Positions 44,517 through 55,739 are shown, counted from the first letter of the stretch. The stretch: DNA of 64,000 nt from Sulfurivermis fontis (GCF_004001245.1 NZ_AP018724.1:674501-738500), one strand, 5' to 3'. The notes: a model not told the origin generated them from the letters alone. Translations and numbers: made by a program.

Positions 44517-45254
44517 ATGGACAACTATCTCCTGTTCCGTCTCTACGGGCCGCTCGCCTCCTGGGGCGAGACGGCGGTCGGTGAGATGCGTCCCAGCGCC
44601 GCCTGGCCAGGCCGCTCCGCCATTCTCGGCCTGCTGGCGGCGGCATTGGGCGTGCGCCGCGACGAGGAAGCTCGGCAGCGCGCTCTGGCTCAGAGCTATG
44701 GTGTGGCAGTCTGCGTGGAAAGCAGTGGTGAACTACTACGGGATTACCACACCACACAGGTGCCACCGGAGCGGCGTGGCGTGGTGCATCGTACCCGTCG
44801 CGACGAACTCACTACCGAAGGGCTGAATACCATCCTGTCGCAACGGGACTACCGTTGCGATGCGCTCTATACGGTCGCGCTTTGGCAAAAGGAAGGCACC
44901 ACGGAAAACTTGTCGCAGCTGGCCGAAGCGTTGTTGTGTCCAATCTTTCCGCTCTACCTCGGCCGCAAATCGTGCCCGGTAGCCCTGCCGCTGGCGCCGC
45001 AACTCGTGCCGGCAGCGAGTCTTCGCGAGGCCTTCGCCAAGGCCTCGTTCCCGGATGATGCCTTCTTGGCTGACTTGCCGATGGCCGATGAGCGCCTCTT
45101 CATATGGGAGAATATGCCGCGAAGTGGGATGGAGGCGTTGCACGTCGGCCCCCGTCGTGACGAACCGATCACCCGCAAGCGCTGGCAGTTCGGTGAGCGT
45201 GAGGAGTACTACCGCAGCGAATCGCGTCATGCGGCAACAGGGAGGAATGTGTGA
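44517..45254 (+). CDS. cas5e: Cascade subunit Cas5e (CasD)
   Basis: Cas5e holds the 5' handle of the crRNA. The 245-residue product starts MDNYLLFRLYGPLASWGETAVGEMRPSAAWPGRSAILGLLAAALGVRRDEEAR, typical of the family, with YHTTQVPPERRG and LGRKSCPVALPLAPQL further on. A GTG three bases upstream is an alternative start. TGA and the cas6e ATG overlap by one base. Confidence 0.95.
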   Translation: MDNYLLFRLYGPLASWGETAVGEMRPSAAWPGRSAILGLLAAALGVRRDEEARQRALAQSYGVAVCVESSGELLRDYHTTQVPPERRGVVHRTRRDELTTEGLNTILSQRDYRCDALYTVALWQKEGTTENLSQLAEALLCPIFPLYLGRKSCPVALPLAPQLVPAASLREAFAKASFPDDAFLADLPMADERLFIWENMPRSGMEALHVGPRRDEPITRKRWQFGEREEYYRSESRHAATGRNV

Positions 45255-45931
45255 TGTACTTCAGTCGAATCGAACTCAACCGCTCGGGAACGGGGATAGC
45301 CCGGCTGCTCAAGATGATGTCGGCCGATGACTATCGTCACCATCAATTCGTCTGGCAGCTGTTCAAGGGCGTCGAAGCGCGTGATTTTCTTTATCGCCGG
45401 GAGGATGCCGGCAATTGGCCACGCTATTACGTCATCTCCTCCCGCGAACCGGTGGATGCCGATGGGTTGTGGACCATCGAGACCAAACCCTATGCGCCGA
45501 AAGTGGCGGACGGCATGGTCTTGGCGTTCAGCCTTCGCGTCAATCCGGTGGTCACCCGCAAGAACAATAACGGCAGGCAACAGCGTCATGATGTGGTGAT
45601 GGACCACAAGCGTAAGATCGGCTTCAAGGATCTGCCTCGCTCCATGCGGTTGTCACTACCGCAGATCATGCGGGAGGCGGGACTGAAGTGGTTGCGAAGC
45701 CGCGCCGCCAAGCACGGATTTTCTTTCGACGATGGCTTGGTGACCGTCGATGCCTACGAACAACATCAGAGTCTGAAAAAGGAGGGCGGAAAACCCATCA
45801 GTTTCAGTACCCTGGACTTCGGTGGGGTGTTGACGGTTACCGACAGCGCCACGTTTTGCCAGACCCTGTTCAACGGCATCGGTCCCGCCAAGGGCTTGGG
45901 ATGTGGCATGTTGATGGTTCGGCGAGTATGA
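45254..45931 (+). CDS. cas6e: CRISPR RNA endoribonuclease Cas6e (CasE)
   Basis: Cas6e cuts each repeat hairpin to release mature crRNA and stays bound to its 3' end. The 225-residue protein starts MYFSRIELNRSG. His30 in YRHHQFVWQLF lines up with the catalytic His of E. coli Cas6e. The C-terminal Gly-rich loop FNGIGPAKGLGCGMLMV is intact. Unlike the canonical operon, the next gene is not cas1 but an antitoxin, after a 209-bp gap. Confidence 0.95.
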   Translation: MYFSRIELNRSGTGIARLLKMMSADDYRHHQFVWQLFKGVEARDFLYRREDAGNWPRYYVISSREPVDADGLWTIETKPYAPKVADGMVLAFSLRVNPVVTRKNNNGRQQRHDVVMDHKRKIGFKDLPRSMRLSLPQIMREAGLKWLRSRAAKHGFSFDDGLVTVDAYEQHQSLKKEGGKPISFSTLDFGGVLTVTDSATFCQTLFNGIGPAKGLGCGMLMVRRV

Positions 45932-46084
45932 CAGTTGTTGTGACAGTATTGCTGGAGGTGGTTAATGCCCCTGTTTGGAATTGAAGGTGACCCGCAACAC
46001 CAAGCATCCTGAGCGCACCGCGGCCGGTGCTGAATTCCTAGAATGGCGAAAGAGACTTTTTGCGCGGCCGGGTGGCACCAGCTT

Positions 46085-46140
46085 TTGGTCCTCCAGGAAA
46101 TTTGTGCTATTTTTTGATGGCACAAATATGGAGGTCCACC
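46085..46140 (+). promoter_or_regulatory. Promoter and palindromic operator of the toxin-antitoxin module
   Basis: TTGGTC (46085-46090), 17 bp, and TATTTT (46108-46113) form a plausible promoter. TTTGTGC (46101-46107) and GCACAAA (46120-46126) make a perfect 7-bp inverted repeat that brackets the -10 box. Such placement is typical of toxin-antitoxin autorepression. GGAGGT at 46130-46135 is the ribosome site for the GTG start at 46141. Further left, 45932-46084 holds only a 15-codon frame with no recognisable product. Confidence 0.6.
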
Positions 46141-46479
46141 GTGGATATCTTTACTGTCAGAGACTTACGCGAACGTACCGGCGAGCTGATCCGCGATGCG
46201 GAGGCGGGCAAGTTGTCCGTCGTCACCAAGCATGGGCAGCCGGTATTTGTCGCCGTGCCTTTCGACGAGGTGCTGGTGCGTGAGGGCGTGGCAGTCGCAT
46301 TGGCCGTTAAGCTCTTCGATGAGGAAGTGCTCACGCTGCGCCAGGCGGCGAAGGTGGCAGGTATGACCCTGGCGCAGTTCATGGAGGAGTGTTCTGCGCG
46401 GGAGGTCCCTGTGGTTCGTTATGGTCCGGAAGAACTCGAACAGGAAGTGAAGGTCTTCGATGAGTTGCATCGTCGCTGA
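46141..46479 (+). CDS. UPF0175-family antitoxin with Phd-like N-terminus
   Basis: A 112-residue protein. The N-terminal half, VDIFTVRDLRERTGELIRDAEAGKLSVVTKHGQPVFVAVPFDE, resembles the DNA-binding Phd/YefM fold. The C-terminal half, LAVKLFDEEVLTLRQAAKVAGMTLAQFMEECSAREVPVVRYGPEELEQEV, matches UPF0175. The GTG start is chosen for its GGAGGT site; an upstream frame to 46060 includes the operator and is rejected. Its end overlaps the DUF3368 gene by 20 bp, the expected antitoxin-then-toxin order. Confidence 0.82.
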   Translation: MDIFTVRDLRERTGELIRDAEAGKLSVVTKHGQPVFVAVPFDEVLVREGVAVALAVKLFDEEVLTLRQAAKVAGMTLAQFMEECSAREVPVVRYGPEELEQEVKVFDELHRR

Positions 46480-46948
46480 CGCGGGCCCACTGATCGCGCT
46501 TGCCAAAGCGGGATTGCTGGAGCTGCCGAGGCGTGCCTTTGGGCAGGCACTGATTTCCAGCACCGTCTTCGACGAGTGCCTGACTCAAGTGCGCAGCCAT
46601 GACGCCCAGCGAATTAGAGAAGCGGTAGAGGCCGGTGTACTGGTTGTATGCAGTGCACCCGATTGGCCTGTGGGCAGACCCGCCCCACGTCTGGACCCCG
46701 GTGAATTGAGCGCCATTGCCCTCGCACTGCATCACTCAGCGCCACTGCTCATGGACGAGAAACGCGGGCGCCGCTCGGCCGCCCGCATGGGAATTCCTCT
46801 GGTGGGTGTCTGCGGATTGCTCGTTATCGCCAAGCGGCAGGGGTGGATCAGCAGTGTGCATGATGTGCTCACTGCCATGAAGAGAGACGGTTACTACATC
46901 GCCCCCTCCCTGACGCATAAAGTCCTCCAACTCGCCGGCGAGGGATAG
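46460..46948 (+). CDS. DUF3368-family PIN-like toxin
   Basis: A 162-residue protein. SCIVADAGPLIALAKAGLLELPRRAFGQALISSTVFDECL has the first acidic residues and the PLIAL block of DUF3368 (PIN-like nucleases). LDPGELSAIALALHHSAPLLMDEKRGRRSAARMGIPLVGVCGLLVIAKRQGWI contains the remaining acidic positions (GE, DE) and the RRxA motif. It probably cleaves RNA when free of antitoxin. The TAG stop is 3 bp from the cas1 start, so toxin and cas1 translation are likely coupled. Confidence 0.82.
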   Translation: MSCIVADAGPLIALAKAGLLELPRRAFGQALISSTVFDECLTQVRSHDAQRIREAVEAGVLVVCSAPDWPVGRPAPRLDPGELSAIALALHHSAPLLMDEKRGRRSAARMGIPLVGVCGLLVIAKRQGWISSVHDVLTAMKRDGYYIAPSLTHKVLQLAGEG

Positions 46949-46951
46949 GAA

Positions 46952-48143
<1,192 letters not shown>

Positions 48144-48247
48144 CAATTCGGAAATGGGTTGCCCCTGGCGCGTGGCTATAGGGGCAACCTGCTGGTAAAA
48201 TCCGCCAGGCACAAAATTGTCCGGTGGATCAATTTGTTACATTAAGT
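48144..48247 (+). promoter_or_regulatory. CRISPR-1 leader with IHF-like site
   Basis: The leader of about 100 bp contains a perfect 9-bp inverted repeat, GGTTGCCCC (48157-48165) against GGGGCAACC (48181-48189), then TAAAAT (a possible -10) and an AT-rich stretch. GATCAATTTGTTA at 48227-48239 matches the IHF consensus WATCAANNNNTTR except at the first base, and ends 8 bp before the first repeat. In E. coli an IHF site at this place bends the leader for Cas1-Cas2 docking. Confidence 0.7.
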
Positions 48248-51200
48248 GTGTTCCCCGCGCACGCGGGGATGAACCGGCCCACGGGCCGCTCGCCTTGCTC
48301 CATCCGCTGTGTTCCCCGCGCACGCGGGGATGAACCGGCCGTGACCGCGCCCAAGGGCACGTTCGAGCAGTGTTCCCCGCGCACGCGGGGATGAACCAGT
48401 TGAATTCCAGCTTTTGTCGTTTGAACAACTGTGTTCCCCGCGCACGCGGGGATGAACCGGTTAGCGGCCCGCCTGAATACTGCTACCCGGCGGTGTTCCC
48501 CGCGCACGCGGGGATGAACCGTACAGCGACTTCTTCGCTGCCACCCAACTCCAGGTGTTCCCCGCGCACGCGGGGATGAACCGCCACTGATCGCAGTTGC
48601 GCCCAGCTAGTAACCGTGTTCCCCGCGCACGCGGGGATGAACCGTTCGGCACCGGCTTCGTCCGCCTTGGCTCGGCGTGTTCCCCGCGCACGCGGGGATG
48701 AACCGTCGGCTCTTTCTGGGTTGCCTGTTGATATGCTGTGTTCCCCGCGCACGCGGGGATGAACCGCCGCTCCGCCTCTATCAATTCGTTTTCGGTATGT
48801 GTTCCCCGCGCACGCGGGGATGAACCGGCAGCCAGCTCGGGAAACTGGCGGCGGTTGTGGTGTTCCCCGCGCACGCGGGGATGAACCGGCGCTCTCGCGC
48901 CACATCGGCCAGGGCAACGGCGTGTTCCCCGCGCACGCGGGGATGAACCGCTCTACGAGATCACCGTGCCAGCAGGCGACACGTGTTCCCCGCGCACGCG
49001 GGGATGAACCGGACGTGGACGTATCCAGCCCGAGCGCGGGAGAGTGTTCCCCGCGCACGCGGGGATGAACCGTGGGTGGTCGAGGGCTTCGTGATGGTCA
49101 AGAGGTGTTCCCCGCGCACGCGGGGATGAACCGGTTGCTGCGTGGTCGCGGCCGTGGTTGTTGTTGTGTTCCCCGCGCACGCGGGGATGAACCGATGAAC
49201 CTGGCCCGCCCGATGTTTCAGCTCAAGTGTTCCCCGCGCACGCGGGGATGAACCGGCGTCGGCCTCGATGCAGGGGGACAGGTAGCGGTGTTCCCCGCGC
49301 ACGCGGGGATGAACCGTTCGAGGGAGACGGCCTGGCCTGGCTGAACGAGTGTTCCCCGCGCACGCGGGGATGAACCGGACGGCCTGCCGGCGGAGGCGCT
49401 GGAGGCGACGTGTTCCCCGCGCACGCGGGGATGAACCGGCGATCCTGGAGGAGGCGAAGTGATGACGAAGGTGTTCCCCGCGCACGCGGGGATGAACCGG
49501 AGTCCGGCAAAGTCCGATTTCCCATCCAAGCGTGTTCCCCGCGCACGCGGGGATGAACCGACCGGGAACGATTACGACATGACGCGGCTGCTGTGTTCCC
49601 CGCGCACGCGGGGATGAACCGCCATGCCTTTTATGTATCCAGTTTGGACGCTGGTGTTCCCCGCGCACGCGGGGATGAACCGCCACGATGCGAGATCACA
49701 AATTGGCTGATACGGTGTTCCCCGCGCACGCGGGGATGAACCGGCCGCCTACGTCCTGAAGACCAAGGGCTGCCCGTGTTCCCCGCGCACGCGGGGATGA
49801 ACCGTCGTCCACGCTGTCGCCGACCACCTGGCCGGAGTGTTCCCCGCGCACGCGGGGATGAACCGTTCAACAATCTCGACAACTTCGGCGGGTTCCCGGT
49901 GTTCCCCGCGCACGCGGGGATGAACCGTAACCCAACCAACACCCAACGCCATAACCACCGTGTTCCCCGCGCACGCGGGGATGAACCGATTGTTGGGCTA
50001 ACATCGATCCAGATGCCAGCGTGTTCCCCGCGCACGCGGGGATGAACCGATCATCGCCGCCCTGACGGCGAACCGCGATGAGTGTTCCCCGCGCACGCGG
50101 GGATGAACCGCTGTGATCATCGGCTACGAGGAGCTCTATTCGGTGTTCCCCGCGCACGCGGGGATGAACCGTGTTGTTGGAAGTGGCGAACTCGACTGTG
50201 GACGTGTTCCCCGCGCACGCGGGGATGAACCGCCCCCGGCCCACTTCAACTGCCGGTCGGTCATGTGTTCCCCGCGCACGCGGGGATGAACCGACATGGT
50301 GGGCGAGATTCCTTCCATCCTCAACGTGTTCCCCGCGCACGCGGGGATGAACCGACAGGTCAAGGCGAACTTGCCGTCGGCAGCGCGTGTTCCCCGCGCA
50401 CGCGGGGATGAACCGGTCGATGACCGCGTGGCCTGGCTCGGGCGGAGGTGTTCCCCGCGCACGCGGGGATGAACCGCCCTCCGTGGAGGTCCAGGCGTGG
50501 CCGGTGGTGTGTTCCCCGCGCACGCGGGGATGAACCGCGGTCCCTCAGCGCCTTGCCCAACAGGACCGCGTGTTCCCCGCGCACGCGGGGATGAACCGCT
50601 TGCCGCAGTTGGCAAAGCCGCCGCGATTACGTGTTCCCCGCGCACGCGGGGATGAACCGCTTATGTCGATTTGGCCGACCGCGCCAATGGGGTGTTCCCC
50701 GCGCACGCGGGGATGAACCGCTGCGTAATCGACAGTTCTTCGCCGACCTTCGGTGTTCCCCGCGCACGCGGGGATGAACCGTGATGATCTCATCCTTGAA
50801 CTTCCCGCCGATGGTGTTCCCCGCGCACGCGGGGATGAACCGTCCAGGTCATACGGGAGGTTGGCCCCCACGATGTGTTCCCCGCGCACGCGGGGATGAA
50901 CCGCCGCATCAACGTCGTGTAGTTGCCATCTCCCAGTGTTCCCCGCGCACGCGGGGATGAACCGGACCTCCCATGCAACCTTCAGGCCATCTTCCAGTGT
51001 TCCCCGCGCACGCGGGGATGAACCGGCCCGGCTCCAGGACGCGGATGCGGCGCTTGCGTGTTCCCCGCGCACGCGGGGATGAACCGCCCCCGGCCCACTT
51101 CAACTGCCGGTCGGTCATGTGTTCCCCGCGCACGCGGGGATGAACCGACATGGTGGGCGAGATTCCTTCCATCCTCAACGTGTTCCCCGCGCACGCGGGG

Positions 51201-54111
51201 ATGAACCGCTATTTCGGTCATTTCCCGAACAGCATTAAAAGTGTTCCCCGCGCACGCGGGGATGAACCGCGACCCAACCGCGCGCGAACTGTTCCAACAA
51301 TGTGTTCCCCGCGCACGCGGGGATGAACCGGTACGACGCCGCTTGTTCCCAATCGTAACAAAGTGTTCCCCGCGCACGCGGGGATGAACCGGCCGACGAA
51401 TCACAATGGCTGGAACCGTCGCAGTGTTCCCCGCGCACGCGGGGATGAACCGCCGGTTGCCTTGTGCGTCGGTCGGCTTGTAAACGTGTTCCCCGCGCAC
51501 GCGGGGATGAACCGATGCCGTCCGCATAGGCGTTCTTGCGCGTCCCGTGTTCCCCGCGCACGCGGGGATGAACCGCCTTCCGGGGTGACGTGCGGGCTCG
51601 AACCCTGGTGTTCCCCGCGCACGCGGGGATGAACCGCTACGGTCAATCTTCCACCGCTTCGGGATCACGTGTTCCCCGCGCACGCGGGGATGAACCGAGC
51701 ACGGCACCCCTTCAGCTCCGGGTGCGACCGTGTTCCCCGCGCACGCGGGGATGAACCGACCCTCAGTGTGTCCTTGTCCAACGTGGGCGGGTGTTCCCCG
51801 CGCACGCGGGGATGAACCGCACGTCCGCATCCTGGAGCATTACACGGAGCAGTGTTCCCCGCGCACGCGGGGATGAACCGTGGTCCGCCTCCTGACCTTC
51901 TGGGAGTCGGACCGTGTTCCCCGCGCACGCGGGGATGAACCGGTCGGAGCCGTCCTGGTTCGGCCCAACAACAGGTGTTCCCCGCGCACGCGGGGATGAA
52001 CCGGCTATGCCCTGCGGCAGATCGAACGCGCCCACGTGTTCCCCGCGCACGCGGGGATGAACCGTCCGTGACCGCGCCCAAGGGCAACTTCGAGAAGTGT
52101 TCCCCGCGCACGCGGGGATGAACCGGAGGAGTGGGCCGTGGTCGATGAGTGGGCGACGTGTTCCCCGCGCACGCGGGGATGAACCGAACGACATCAGCCG
52201 CAAGGCCCTGATCCAGGCGTGTTCCCCGCGCACGCGGGGATGAACCGTGGTCGAGCTGCCCAGCGGTGCCGAAGTCCCGGTGTTCCCCGCGCACGCGGGG
52301 ATGAACCGGGACAGCATGGCCGTCCGGGGAGCGCCCCGTGGTGTTCCCCGCGCACGCGGGGATGAACCGCTGATGGGGCCACCGTTGCCGCCGGTCGCCA
52401 CCGTGTTCCCCGCGCACGCGGGGATGAACCGTTCGCCCTGCGCATGCTGTCGGAGCCGCAGGAGTGTTCCCCGCGCACGCGGGGATGAACCGGAGCGGTC
52501 AACCTTCCACCGCTTGGGAATGAGGTGTTCCCCGCGCACGCGGGGATGAACCGCTGGCGTGAGCCGGATCGTCTGTCCAGCCCTCGTGTTCCCCGCGCAC
52601 GCGGGGATGAACCGGCTACGCCCTCCGCCAGATCGAACGCGCCCACGTGTTCCCCGCGCACGCGGGGATGAACCGTCCAGGCGCGCAGCGAGTCGTGGGC
52701 GGCGCGTGTGTTCCCCGCGCACGCGGGGATGAACCGCATTGCCTGCTTCGAGCCCTCGCGACAAGCAACGTGTTCCCCGCGCACGCGGGGATGAACCGTA
52801 TAGCCGGTCAATCGGAAGAAGTAAAGAGGCGTGTTCCCCGCGCACGCGGGGATGAACCGTGACGGCGCTCATGACCCCGGGGCCAGCGACCGTGTTCCCC
52901 GCGCACGCGGGGATGAACCGGAGGTGCTGTCATGACCCCGCTGGCTAGGATAGTGTTCCCCGCGCACGCGGGGATGAACCGGGCGAGACGGCCCTGCTGC
53001 GAATCAATCCCCAGTGTTCCCCGCGCACGCGGGGATGAACCGGCGCATTGCTCCTCCTCAGTGACGCGAGTGCGGTGTTCCCCGCGCACGCGGGGATGAA
53101 CCGGCGCATTGCTCCTCCTCAGTGACGCGAGTGCGGTGTTCCCCGCGCACGCGGGGATGAACCGTCGCTATCGTCGCGCGGAAGCACCGGCAGCGTGTGT
53201 TCCCCGCGCACGCGGGGATGAACCGGCACCACTGGCTTCTTGCGCACCAGCTTCTCAGTGTTCCCCGCGCACGCGGGGATGAACCGCCGCACCATGCAGA
53301 ACTTCCTGATGGACACCAGTGTTCCCCGCGCACGCGGGGATGAACCGGCGGAGAAAAGCCTTCAGGCTCTTGGTGGCCGGTGTTCCCCGCGCACGCGGGG
53401 ATGAACCGTAGTCCCCTGCTTCCTCCGGCGGCTCCCCTGAGTGTTCCCCGCGCACGCGGGGATGAACCGCCCAACACCTCGTCGACGCGCTCGCAGGAAT
53501 CGTGTTCCCCGCGCACGCGGGGATGAACCGGTTCACGGCCGTGGCCGGCCGCCCGGGTTTCTGTGTTCCCCGCGCACGCGGGGATGAACCGCGCGACGAC
53601 GCGGTGGTGCATATCGACGTTATGTGTTCCCCGCGCACGCGGGGATGAACCGGAAGCCAAGGCGCAGCGCGCCGAGGTACAGATGTGTTCCCCGCGCACG
53701 CGGGGATGAACCGGAAACCATCCGCGCCCTGCCCGACGAGGCCAAGTGTTCCCCGCGCACGCGGGGATGAACCGATCAACGAGCAGGTAGCCGTCTGTAT
53801 CGGTGCGTGTTCCCCGCGCACGCGGGGATGAACCGCTAGCCCGGTACCGTGACATCGTGACCAAGGAGTGTTCCCCGCGCACGCGGGGATGAACCGGTTT
53901 CGCCGTCCATTTCGACGAAGCTTCGCACGTGTTCCCCGCGCACGCGGGGATGAACCGGGATGCCCGATCTGGCGATGTTGCGCCGCGCGGTGTTCCCCGC
54001 GCACGCGGGGATGAACCGTCTGGCGGCGACGCCTACCTCTCCCGCGCCCTGTGTTCCCCGCGCACGCGGGGATGAACCGATTAAAGAAGACTTGTATGTC
54101 AACCGCCTTAA
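48248..54111 (+). CRISPR. CRISPR-1, leader-proximal segment: 96 type I-E repeats
   Basis: The 29-bp repeats begin GTGTTCCCCGCGCACGCGGG and end GATGAACCG. By counting start positions I find 96 of them between 48248 and 54079, spaced 61 bp apart (32-nt spacers) with eight 33-nt spacers. No repeat variant is visible in this part. crRNA would be read on the plus strand, away from cas2, with 5' handle ATGAACCG. The last spacer (54080-54111) ends in TTAA where an IS element entered. Duplicated and related spacers are listed in the findings. Confidence 0.98.
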
Positions 54112-55269
54112 GGAACTTCTGCAAAAGTCCCCGATCTGATCTTGCAACCGCATGACCGGAGCCGAGGACGGGGAAAATGAAACAACTGAGCATGACCACG
54201 GGGTTCGAGAAATACACCAAGGCGACCAAGCGCCAGGCGTTTCTGTCCGACATGGACCGCCTGCTGCCGTGGGCGGAGCTGTGCGCGCTGATAGCGCCGC
54301 ACTACCCGCAGGCCGGTAACGGCCGGCCGCCGAAGGAGCTGGAGATGATGCTGCGCATCCACTTCCTCCAGCAGTGGTTCAATCTCTCGGACCCGATGGC
54401 CGAGGAAGCCCTGTACGACTCGCTCAGCATGCGCGCCTTCGCCGGCATCGACCTGGGCGAGCATCCGGTGCCGGACGAAACCACGATCTGCCGCTTCCGC
54501 CACCTGCTGGAGCAGCATGGCCTGGGTCGCAAGCTGTTCCAGCAGATGCACCAGTACCTGCAACGCCATGGCTTCAAGCTGGGCACCGGCACCATCGTCG
54601 ATGCCACCCTCATCAGCGCCCCGTCCTCGACCAAGAACAAGGACCAGCAGCGCGACCCGGACATGCACCAGACCAAGAAGGGCAACCAGTGGTATTTCGG
54701 CATGAAGGCCCATGTCGGTGTCGACCACCGCACCAAGCTCATCCACTCGGTGGTGGCCACCGCCGCCAACGTCCACGACTCCCACTGCCTGCCCGACCTG
54801 CTGCACGGCGATGAAACCCGCGTCTGGGGGGATTCGGCCTATCAGGGCCAGACCGAGGTCATCAAACAGCATGCGCCCAGGGCCCGCGACCTCACCCACC
54901 GACGCTACCGCTACAAGGGCTGGGTCGACGAAGCCGAACGGGCGAAGAACCGCCTCAAGTCCACCATCCGGGCACGGGTCGAACACAGCATCGGTGTCAT
55001 CAAACGGATATTCGGTTTTGCCAAGACCCGCTACCGGGGATTGGAGAAGAATGCCAACCGCCTGTTTGTCACCTGTGCCCTGGCCAACATCTACCTGGTG
55101 CGCAGGCAGCTGCTGCGTACTTTGCAGGCGTAGTGCCGATGCACTACGCCAAATGCGGCTCACGGGCCGCCGGGATGAGCAAATACCGGCGCTGCCGGTG
55201 CGATTCGGCGCGTGATGACTCGCTGATATCGACGATTTGCTCATATTGGATTACTTGTTCAGAGCATCC
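54112..55269 (+). mobile_element. IS5-family insertion sequence inside the CRISPR array
   Basis: The 1158-bp element has imperfect terminal inverted repeats: left GGAACTTCTGCAAAAGTCC and right, read inwards, GGATGCTCTGAACAAGTAAT. TTAA flanks both ends (54108-54111 and 55270-55273) as a 4-bp target duplication of the YTAR type used by IS5-group elements. One transposase gene occupies most of it. It splits the array exactly at a spacer-repeat border. Confidence 0.93.
54177..55133 (+). CDS. IS5-family transposase
   Basis: A 318-residue DDE transposase of the IS5 group. The N-terminal domain has YPQAGNGRPPKELEMMLRIHFLQQWFNLSDPMAEEALYDSLSMRAFAGIDL, then VPDETTICRFRHLLEQH. The catalytic acids are in GTIVDATLI (first D), VWGDSAYQGQ (second D) and RARVEHSIGVIKRIFGF (E with the YREK-like spacing). 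The frame is uninterrupted, so the element may be active. GGACGGGG lies just upstream of the ATG. Confidence 0.95.
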   Translation: MKQLSMTTGFEKYTKATKRQAFLSDMDRLLPWAELCALIAPHYPQAGNGRPPKELEMMLRIHFLQQWFNLSDPMAEEALYDSLSMRAFAGIDLGEHPVPDETTICRFRHLLEQHGLGRKLFQQMHQYLQRHGFKLGTGTIVDATLISAPSSTKNKDQQRDPDMHQTKKGNQWYFGMKAHVGVDHRTKLIHSVVATAANVHDSHCLPDLLHGDETRVWGDSAYQGQTEVIKQHAPRARDLTHRRYRYKGWVDEAERAKNRLKSTIRARVEHSIGVIKRIFGFAKTRYRGLEKNANRLFVTCALANIYLVRRQLLRTLQA

Positions 55270-55547
55270 TTAAGTGTTCCCCGCGCACGCGGGGATGAAC
55301 CGCACCAGACCGGCAATGGCCCGTGCTATTGCCAGGTGTTCCCCGCGCACGTGGGGATGAACCGCCCACCGCCGAGGTCCGCGACCTGCGGGCGGAATGT
55401 TCCCCGCGCACGCGGGGATGAACCGGTAGCATGACCTCCACGGCGGCGCGCAACGGCATGTTCCCCGCGCACGCGGGGATGAACCGGCGTTGTTCGGGCT
55501 CGTGATTTTTATCGCAAAATGTTCCCCGCGCACGCGGGGATGAACCG

Positions 55548-55739
55548 AAAACGAAAGAGGCGCCCAACAGCGCCCTGACCTTCGACCGCCTGGCCGGCAG
55601 CCTGGGCAAGGGCAACTACCGCAAGGACGGCCGCCTGAACGCCAAAGGCGCCGACCGTGTCGCCGGCAAGACCCCTGATCGGCGAGACCAAGCAGCTCTC
55701 CACCAAGATATTCCCCCGCGCCACCGCCCACAGTGTCGA
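55548..55739 (+). other. 192-nt oversized spacer with coding-like content
   Basis: Between the repeat at 55519-55547 and the repeat start at 55740 lie 192 nt where 32 are expected. One frame reads TKEAPNSALTFDRLAGSLGK, then GNYRKDGRLNAKGADRVAGK, with no stop. Deleting one C from the CCCC run at 55672-55675 continues it as TLIGETKQLSTKIFPRATAH. Codon-like composition and the frame suggest a fragment of a foreign, perhaps phage, gene with a single-base shift. I do not recognise the protein with confidence. Confidence 0.65.

Noticed and set aside
45975-46283. A 102-codon frame between cas6e and the antitoxin
   Set aside because: Its second half is the antitoxin gene in another frame and its first half has no similarity; the antitoxin frame with a GGAGGT site is preferred.
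48229-54253. Many minus-strand and plus-strand open frames across the array, with repeated [22 protein letters not shown] or [10 protein letters not shown] segments
   Set aside because: They are translations of the 29-bp repeat in different frames; the 61-bp period keeps frames open. They are not proteins.
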